DNA from: Clostridiales bacterium
GTDB lineage: Bacteria > Bacillota > Clostridia > Christensenellales > Borkfalkiaceae
Direction of reading: 5' to 3'
Length of the DNA: 64,000 bases
Assembly (NCBI GenBank): GCA_015069425.1
Contig: SVIP01000002.1
Span: 166,048 to 230,047 of the forward strand
Both the position numbers and the translations under genes were made by a program. The notes beneath the pieces are model-generated. The model was not told the DNA's origin. It saw only the letters and a program-made list of their open reading frames with translations, and ran no database searches. Of this stretch, positions 59,212 to 64,000 are shown in pieces (position 1 is the first letter of the stretch; each line of letters begins with the position of its first letter).

Positions 59212-60036
59212 ATGAATTTCGATATTGAACTTGTCGGTAAAATCGGCTCGATGGCACTGATTAACAAAGAAAATAATATTTTAGACTACACCTTGATTGC
59301 TAGATTATCTTCGGAATTTAAGCCAGGATATATCTGGGTAACTAGCGGTGCGGTTGAAACAGGTAGACTTGACTACCTTAAACGAACGGGTAAAGAATTA
59401 GAGGGAAATGCAGAGGACGTAAAAACCGACTACTCTGCACAAGGTCAATCTATATTAATGTCAACGTATCGTCAATACGTGGACAGTAAATATTCTCTTC
59501 GTCAAGTTTTGGTTGAACACCAACACTTTAACGACCCACAAAAGAGAGAGCATCTTAAAGCAATGCTACTTCGTGCAAAAGAACAAAATGCTATTCCAAT
59601 TGTAAATTATAACGACGCAATCAGTACGGAAGAGTGTCGCCGTTTTGAAATTCAGTCTTTAAAAAACAAGCACGTCGACGTGGTCGAATGTGTGGATAAC
59701 GACGAAACAGCATCACAAATTGCTTGTCTTGTAAAGGCAAAGACCTTGCTTATTTTAACAAGTGCGGACGGGATTTATAAGGATAGCAAAAACCCCGACA
59801 CGTTGATACAAGAAATTAGTGGAAAAGACGTGTACGAAGTGTTAGATAATATAACCGAGTGCGAAAATTACTGTAACGGTGCATCAAGAGTGGGAGCAAA
59901 CGGAGCAAGGGCAAAACTTGAATACGTTAAAAACGCAGTGAAAATCGGCACGAAAGTTATTATAGCATCTGCAAAATATTCCATCAAAGACATTTTGTCT
60001 GGAACGGCAAGAGCAACAAGAATTGGAGTTAAATAA
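59212..60036 (+). CDS. amino acid kinase family protein (ProB-like, no PUA domain)
   Basis: A 274-aa protein of the amino-acid kinase fold. The phosphate-binding start DIELVGKIGSMALINKENN and GYIWVTSGAVETG match the glutamate 5-kinase region. IVNYNDAIS and VDNDETASQIACLVKAKTL (about 160-178) match the NDxLSA-type site, and TSADGIYKDSKNPDTLIQ the sugar/acyl-binding loop. Unlike canonical ProB there is no C-terminal PUA domain and no proA is adjacent, so it may be a different kinase of the family. A GGAGAGA Shine-Dalgarno precedes the ATG. Confidence 0.82.
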   Translation: MNFDIELVGKIGSMALINKENNILDYTLIARLSSEFKPGYIWVTSGAVETGRLDYLKRTGKELEGNAEDVKTDYSAQGQSILMSTYRQYVDSKYSLRQVLVEHQHFNDPQKREHLKAMLLRAKEQNAIPIVNYNDAISTEECRRFEIQSLKNKHVDVVECVDNDETASQIACLVKAKTLLILTSADGIYKDSKNPDTLIQEISGKDVYEVLDNITECENYCNGASRVGANGARAKLEYVKNAVKIGTKVIIASAKYSIKDILSGTARATRIGVK

Positions 60037-60060
60037 TTTTTACCATAAATTAACAAGAAA

Positions 60061-60089
60061 AAAACCGCTTAAAAAAAGCGGTTTTTTTG
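60061..60089 (+). terminator. intrinsic terminator
   Basis: A 10-bp stem AAAACCGCTT / AAGCGGTTTT with a 5-nt A loop and a T-run. It ends the kinase gene transcript. Confidence 0.88.
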
Positions 60090-60134
60090 TATATATCTTT
60101 CTTTCCTGCACATAGTATTATCAAGGGGGAAATT

Positions 60135-60318
60135 ATGAAAAGTAAAAAGAAGAATAAGACAACCGGCAAAAGCCAAAACGATAGCACTAAGAACTGTAAA
60201 TAATAATATTAATAATAGTATTAGTTATAAAAGCAGTTTTGATGCATTCGGTTCGTATACGGGTGTAGATGCTTTTGATAAGTATGAAAAACCCGTGCAA
60301 GATGCCGATGACCTTTAA
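60135..60318 (+). pseudogene. small gene apparently broken by a +1 frameshift
   Basis: The ATG at 60135 with an AAGGGGGA Shine-Dalgarno begins MKSKKKNKTTGKSQNDSTKN but stops after 22 codons (stop at 60201-60203). In the next frame the same DNA reads on without interruption from about 60186 to a stop at 60316-60318, giving SSFDAFGSYTGVDAFDKYEK and then PVQDADDL. Deleting one A in the A/T run near 60198-60204 joins both parts into one small hydrophilic protein of about 60 aa. It is a recent frameshift, a sequencing error or a programmed frameshift. Confidence 0.6.
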
Positions 60319-60350
60319 CTTGAAATCATAAATTTCAAGCCTTAAAATGA

Positions 60351-60390
60351 AAAGACAGTTGAAACATTAGTTTTAACCGTCTTTTTATTT
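60351..60390 (+). terminator. probable terminator after the small gene
   Basis: AAAAGACAGTT pairs with AACCGTCTTTT (one mismatch) around a 16-nt loop, followed by T-rich DNA. It sits just before the rnpB promoter. Confidence 0.6.
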
Positions 60391-60400
60391 TTGTCTGGTG

Positions 60401-60429
60401 TTGACAAGGTTAAAATTTTGTTGTATAAT
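60401..60429 (+). promoter_or_regulatory. consensus promoter of rnpB
   Basis: TTGACA (60401-60406), 17-bp spacer, TATAAT (60424-60429). Both boxes are perfect and the spacing is optimal, fitting a highly expressed stable RNA. Confidence 0.9.
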
Positions 60430-60437
60430 ATGGAACG

Positions 60438-60791
60438 TTATAAGATAGTTATACGGTCGCGGGGACAGGGCGAGCCTGTCAATGAGGAAAGTCCGAGCGT
60501 TTTAGAAACAGGGTGCCGGAGAAATCCCGGTGGAGGCGACTTTAAGGAAAGTGCAACAGAAAACAACCGCCAAGAAATTGGTAAGGATGAAAAGGTGCGG
60601 TAAGAGCGCACCGCCCTTGCGGTAACGCAAGGGGCAATGTAAACCCCACCCGACGCAAGATTGACAAACCGTTTTAATAGGGAGTTTCACCGAAACGGTT
60701 TAACAAATATCGCTAGGGGATAACGGTAACGTTATTCGTAGATAAATGACCGTACACGACAGAACTCGGCTTATCGATTATCTTATAATAA
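60438..60791 (+). ncRNA. rnpB: RNase P RNA
   Basis: The catalytic RNA that matures tRNA 5' ends. Conserved features: GAGGAAAGTCCGAGC (P3/J3-4 region, near 60484), ACAGAAA near 60556, AAGGTGCGGTAAGAGCGCACC (P8-P9 region, near 60592) and ACAGAACTCGGCTTA near 60760 (the P4 3' strand). Ends are set by P1, TTATAAGATA pairing with TATCTTATAA. A perfect promoter precedes it and a strong terminator follows. Boundaries are good to a few bases. Confidence 0.96.
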
Positions 60792-60796
60792 AAGAC

Positions 60797-60838
60797 GCCC
60801 CGACTAAGGCTAAACCTTAGTCGGGGCTTTACTTTATC
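60797..60838 (+). terminator. rnpB terminator
   Basis: A 13-bp GC-rich stem GCCCCGACTAAGG / CCTTAGTCGGGGC with a 5-nt loop, then TTTACTTTAT. Confidence 0.88.
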
Positions 60839-60840
60839 GT

Positions 60841-60869
60841 TTGACAAAAAAAGGCTATTATTATATAAT
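60841..60869 (+). promoter_or_regulatory. sigma-A promoter of the small membrane protein gene
   Basis: TTGACA (60841-60846), 17-bp spacer, TATAAT (60864-60869), about 29 bp upstream of the next ATG. Confidence 0.8.
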
Positions 60870-60898
60870 TTAACTATATTTTTCTAAAGGATATTTTT

Positions 60899-61429
60899 AT
60901 GGCGCTATTTATTAAAACCAAAACAGTTGCTGAAAAGATGCTTGAAGATATAAAAACCTTTTTATTTTTTCTAAATATCTTCGTGCAAGGTGTATTCTTT
61001 ATTTATTATACTTATTCTGTTGTAGTAAACTTAAATCGTCCTGTCTTTTGCATAATTTATTCAGTGCTGTTCATCTTGTCGATAATCGCTTTTGTTAACT
61101 ATCTTGTAACACAGAAGTACCCAAAAGAAAGCCTAAAAGGATTTAGTAGATTTTTAAGGATTTTTAAGTACGCAGTCAACTTTTCGCTAATCGCCATAAA
61201 CTTTTACGGAATAATCCATTTTGGCGGAACGTTTTGGAACGTATTTTTAATTATATCTTCACTCTTTTCTCTTCTTTTCCAAATACAAATCGAGGTTATA
61301 AGATACTTTATTGAACAACAAATAAAAAAATTCAAGAAAAACCAAGAAGAGCGAAAAAACAATTCGACAGAAAAGACCGCAAACGTAAAATCAAAACTAA
61401 CCAAAATCAAAAACAAGTTTTTTAAGTAA
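60899..61429 (+). CDS. hypothetical 176-aa membrane protein with basic tail
   Basis: I do not recognise a family. It has four predicted helices (about 20-42, 48-68, 88-108, 112-130) and a strongly basic, lysine- and asparagine-rich cytoplasmic tail (about 138-176). TAAAGGA provides a Shine-Dalgarno and a consensus promoter lies upstream. It stands alone between rnpB and a terminator. The basic tail could contact nucleic acid or acidic lipid, which is speculation. Confidence 0.75.
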   Translation: MALFIKTKTVAEKMLEDIKTFLFFLNIFVQGVFFIYYTYSVVVNLNRPVFCIIYSVLFILSIIAFVNYLVTQKYPKESLKGFSRFLRIFKYAVNFSLIAINFYGIIHFGGTFWNVFLIISSLFSLLFQIQIEVIRYFIEQQIKKFKKNQEERKNNSTEKTANVKSKLTKIKNKFFK

Positions 61430-61430
61430 T

Positions 61431-61468
61431 AAAAGAAGAGAACTTTTTTAGTTCTCTTCTTTTATTTA
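61431..61468. terminator. bidirectional intrinsic terminator
   Basis: A 13-bp stem AAAAGAAGAGAAC / GTTCTCTTCTTTT with a 7-nt loop and T-rich ends. Confidence 0.87.
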
Positions 61469-61491
61469 TATATAAATGATTATTTTTTAAT

Positions 61492-61506
61492 ACGAGAAAT
61501 CCTCGT
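61492..61506. repeat. single ACGAG-type palindrome
   Basis: ACGAGAAATCCTCGT, one base different from the element repeated at 43977-44407. It lies alone between the convergent ends of the 176-aa membrane protein gene and mnmG. Confidence 0.7.
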
Positions 61507-61536
61507 GCAACGTTAATAATGTGGTTTCTCTATAAA

Positions 61537-63402
61537 TTATTTTGTTAAATAGACCATTAATACTGCAATGTCTGCAGGGGATACACCTGAAATTCTGCTC
61601 GCTTGCCCTAATGAGGTGGGACGAATTTTATCTAGCTTTTGCCTTGCCTCTAAACGAAGTCCACCGATTGAAAGATAATCTATATCGCCTGGGATTTTCT
61701 TTTGCTCTAAACGTTTTGCTTTTTCTATTTGCTCTAAACCCTTTTCAAGATATCCACTATATTTAGCGTCAATTTCAACCGTATCTAAAATTTCTTTACT
61801 AATTCCCTCAAAACCACCGAGCGTTTCGATAATTTCTGAAAGTGGAATACCACGGCGCACTAAATCTGCCCTACTTATTCCGCTTTGTGGCTTTTGGTAT
61901 GCGTATTTAGAAAGCAAATCTTCCACTTCCTTTGGTTTAGCGGTTATCTGCATTTCCTCGCTAGCCTTTTTATATTCTTCCACTCTCTTTAAGTAAACGC
62001 CATACCTTTCGTCGGTCACAAGTCCAGCCTTTCTGCCCTTTTCAGTTAGGCGGAAGTCGGGGTTATCTTGCCTTAAAACGATACGGTACTCCGCGCGACT
62101 GGTCATCATTCTGTACGGCTCGTTAGTGCCTTTAGTAACCAAATCATCAATAAGAACACCAATATATCCGTCATCACGAGAAAGTATCAACGGCTCTTTA
62201 TTATCCATCTTTAATGATGCGTTAAGTCCTGCGATAAGACCTTGCGCAGCAGCCTCTTCATAACCGCTAGTTCCGTTAATCTGTCCTGCGGTATATAAAC
62301 CCTCAATCTTTTTATACTCTAGGGTTGGATAAAGGTCAAGCGAATCAATACAATCGTATTCGATTGCGTACGCATAACGCATAATTTCACAATTTTCAAG
62401 TCCTTTTACCGTACGGTACATGGCTTTCTGCACGTCGTGGGGGAGAGAAGTTGACATGCCTTGCACGTAAATTTCATTTGTGTCCGCACCCTCTGGTTCT
62501 AAGAAAAGTTGGTGGCGTTCCTTATCGGAAAAACGCACAACCTTGTCTTCAATTGATGGACAATATCTCGGCCCCGTTCCTTTAATTAGTCCACCATAAA
62601 GTGGAGAGCGGTGCAAATTTGCCTTTATAATATCATGTGTATTTTCATTAGTATAAGTTAAATAACAAGGGCGTTGTTTTTGTGGCACACGCTCAGACAG
62701 AAAACTAAACGGATAAATATCCGTTTCGCCGTCTTGAATATCTAAAACAGAAAAATCAATCGTCCTTGCGTCCACCCTTGCAGGAGTACCCGTCTTAAAT
62801 CTGCGTACTTTAAAGCCGTGTTTAATAAGGTTTTCAGTGAGCCCCCCATTTGATGCTTGAAAGCCGTTAGGCCCAGAATTTTGTTTCCATTCTCCAGCGA
62901 TTACGCTACCGTTTAAGTACACGCCCGTCGCTACGATTACTGCTTTGCACTCTAAAACGCCACCGAAAGAAGTCAAAACGCCCGTAACTTTACTGCCACT
63001 TTCGTCAGTTAAAATTTCAATAGCCTCACCTTGTAAAATCTTAAGGTTTGGCGTATTTTCAAGCGTTTGTTTCATTACCGTATGATAATAATTTTTATCT
63101 TCCTGTCCACGGAGAGATTGAACGGCTGCACCCTTTCCACGGTTAAGCATACGGATTTGAAGAAGTGCCTTGTCAGCATTAATACCCATTTCTCCGCCAA
63201 GAGCATCAATCTCACGAACAATTTGCCCTTTAGCCGTACCACCGATAGAGGGATTGCACGCCATAAAAGCTATGCTGTCTAAATTTAGCGTAAGCATAGC
63301 TGTTTTTTTGCCCGTTCTAGCAAGGGCGAGCGCCGATTCGCAACCGGCGTGTCCTGCACCGATTACAACGGCATCAAATTGTCCTTCAATAAATTTGTTC
63401 AT
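61537..63402 (-). CDS. mnmG: tRNA uridine 5-carboxymethylaminomethyl modification enzyme MnmG
   Basis: This 621-aa FAD enzyme, with MnmE, makes the cmnm5 modification at U34 of several tRNAs. The N-terminal DAVVIGAGHAGCESALALAR, CNPSIGGTAKGQIVREIDALG and later NGTSGYEEAAAQGLIAG are diagnostic. The C-terminal helical domain ends RISGVSPADIAVLMVYL. Length is standard. It follows dnaA on the same strand, and mnmE and rsmG, usual neighbours, are not seen next to it. No clear Shine-Dalgarno precedes the ATG. Confidence 0.97.
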   Translation of the reverse strand: MNKFIEGQFDAVVIGAGHAGCESALALARTGKKTAMLTLNLDSIAFMACNPSIGGTAKGQIVREIDALGGEMGINADKALLQIRMLNRGKGAAVQSLRGQEDKNYYHTVMKQTLENTPNLKILQGEAIEILTDESGSKVTGVLTSFGGVLECKAVIVATGVYLNGSVIAGEWKQNSGPNGFQASNGGLTENLIKHGFKVRRFKTGTPARVDARTIDFSVLDIQDGETDIYPFSFLSERVPQKQRPCYLTYTNENTHDIIKANLHRSPLYGGLIKGTGPRYCPSIEDKVVRFSDKERHQLFLEPEGADTNEIYVQGMSTSLPHDVQKAMYRTVKGLENCEIMRYAYAIEYDCIDSLDLYPTLEYKKIEGLYTAGQINGTSGYEEAAAQGLIAGLNASLKMDNKEPLILSRDDGYIGVLIDDLVTKGTNEPYRMMTSRAEYRIVLRQDNPDFRLTEKGRKAGLVTDERYGVYLKRVEEYKKASEEMQITAKPKEVEDLLSKYAYQKPQSGISRADLVRRGIPLSEIIETLGGFEGISKEILDTVEIDAKYSGYLEKGLEQIEKAKRLEQKKIPGDIDYLSIGGLRLEARQKLDKIRPTSLGQASRISGVSPADIAVLMVYLTK

Positions 63403-63478
63403 ATATACTTTAGTAAATTTTTAAGCGTATCAAAATGCGATACAGTATACGAAGAGATGCGACGTTTATAAGACTTCG

Positions 63479-64000
63479 TTATTGTTTTAAGAGCATCTTC
63501 TTAATGTCATTAATCTCTACAGCAAGTTTAGAATCAGTTTTCATTTGCTTGTCAATTTTATCACGAGCATAAATAACCGTTGCATGGTCACGACCGAAGA
63601 AGTTTCCGACAGTTACTTGGGGAAGAGTCATCATGTCAAGTATTAAATACATACTGACTTGACGGGGAAGAACGAATTCTTTGTTTTTTCTCTTTCCGCA
63701 AATATCGTTTTTGGTAACTTTATAGAAATTACATACGCAATTAATGATATCTTCTGCCTCTAATTCTTCTTCTCTCTCACCAGCGGACTCTTTTAGAGCG
63801 TTGTTGACAAGGTCAATAGTAATAGGTTTTTCGTGCAATTTACTTGCAAATACGACCTTAGTAAGTTTACCGATTAAAGTACGAATATCACCGTCGTTCA
63901 TTTCAGCAATGTATGCTAAAACCTTTAAGTCGACTACGCATTTTTTCTCTTCCGCCTTTCTTTTAAGGATAGCAATTCTAGTTTCCAAATCAGGAGTTTG
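63479..64000 (-). CDS. dnaA: chromosomal replication initiator DnaA, C-terminal part (window edge)
   Basis: The frame is open from 64000 to its stop at 63479 and begins inside the AAA+ domain with QTPDLETRIAILKRKAEEKK. The sensor region LAYIAEMNDGDIRTLIGKL follows. The C-terminal DNA-binding domain IV includes LPRQVSMYLILDMMTLPQVT and the DnaA box-recognition signature GNFFGRDHATVIYARDKI. The rest of the gene lies beyond the window. Its stop is about 75 bp upstream of mnmG. Confidence 0.97.
   Translation of the reverse strand, partial: QTPDLETRIAILKRKAEEKKCVVDLKVLAYIAEMNDGDIRTLIGKLTKVVFASKLHEKPITIDLVNNALKESAGEREEELEAEDIINCVCNFYKVTKNDICGKRKNKEFVLPRQVSMYLILDMMTLPQVTVGNFFGRDHATVIYARDKIDKQMKTDSKLAVEINDIKKMLLKQ

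Overview
The window looks like origin-proximal chromosome from a low-GC, endospore-forming anaerobic Clostridia (Bacillota), most likely an uncultured gut or host-associated lineage. The basis is AT-rich DNA with strong TTGACA/TATAAT promoters and Gram-positive Shine-Dalgarno sites, sporulation and germination genes (spoIIR, sleB, ypeB, a SipL-like protein, yyaC, CotF-type coat proteins), parA/parB with nearby parS sites, mnmG next to dnaA, and a large glycan-degradation operon. I made no database search. Family calls come from recognising motifs and architecture.

Layout. 1-13.6 kb is housekeeping: glf (cut by the window edge), an Lrp regulator with an aminotransferase, a queT-type ECF transporter under a preQ1-I riboswitch, a lysine-riboswitch-controlled NhaC-family transporter, two small coat proteins, a structured leader in front of a 77-aa unknown, and GTP-dependent PEP carboxykinase. 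12.5-15 kb holds a sugar kinase and L-rhamnose isomerase. 15.2-17.7 kb is a small island at the 3' end of tRNA-Leu(UAG). It is bounded by an exact 23-bp direct repeat of the tRNA end and carries a transposase remnant, an S15/CocE hydrolase, a SHOCT-domain remnant and a hairpin-rich element flanked by inverted copies of the tRNA T-arm.

17.8-39.7 kb is one long minus-strand glycan-utilisation cluster. In transcription order it encodes a GH38 alpha-mannosidase, an ABC sugar permease, a putative glycosidase lipoprotein, a sugar-binding lipoprotein, the second permease, a large membrane-anchored surface protein, a GH20 hexosaminidase, a GH29 fucosidase, an unassigned barrel-type protein, a second secreted surface protein, a 40-aa peptide, two polysaccharide deacetylases, a heparinase II/III-type lyase and a GH88 unsaturated glucuronyl hydrolase. 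An AraC-type regulator is divergent at the head. The content suggests use of host or mucosal glycans carrying mannose, HexNAc, fucose and uronic acid. No transport ATPase is encoded, so a shared MsmX-type ATPase is presumed.

40.8-54 kb returns to sporulation and chromosome maintenance: spoIIR-sleB-ypeB, an unusual non-coding region with a family of short ACGAG/CTCGT palindromes and three 38-bp tandem repeats in front of a 68-aa XRE regulator, ispE, a SipL-like gene, a DUF2156-GNAT fusion, SPFH/NfeD, parB, parA and ftsH. 54-64 kb has parS sites, yyaC, gltX, radC, a PepV-type peptidase, an amino-acid-kinase protein, a frameshifted small gene, RNase P RNA, a small membrane protein, mnmG and the 3' part of dnaA.

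The best candidates for something undescribed are the palindrome family and tandem repeats beside the XRE gene, the tRNA T-arm-derived inverted-repeat element in the island, a group of genes whose -10 box lies 6-7 nt before the start codon (predicted leaderless mRNAs), and the surface-protein pair with its companion 40-aa peptide in the glycan operon.
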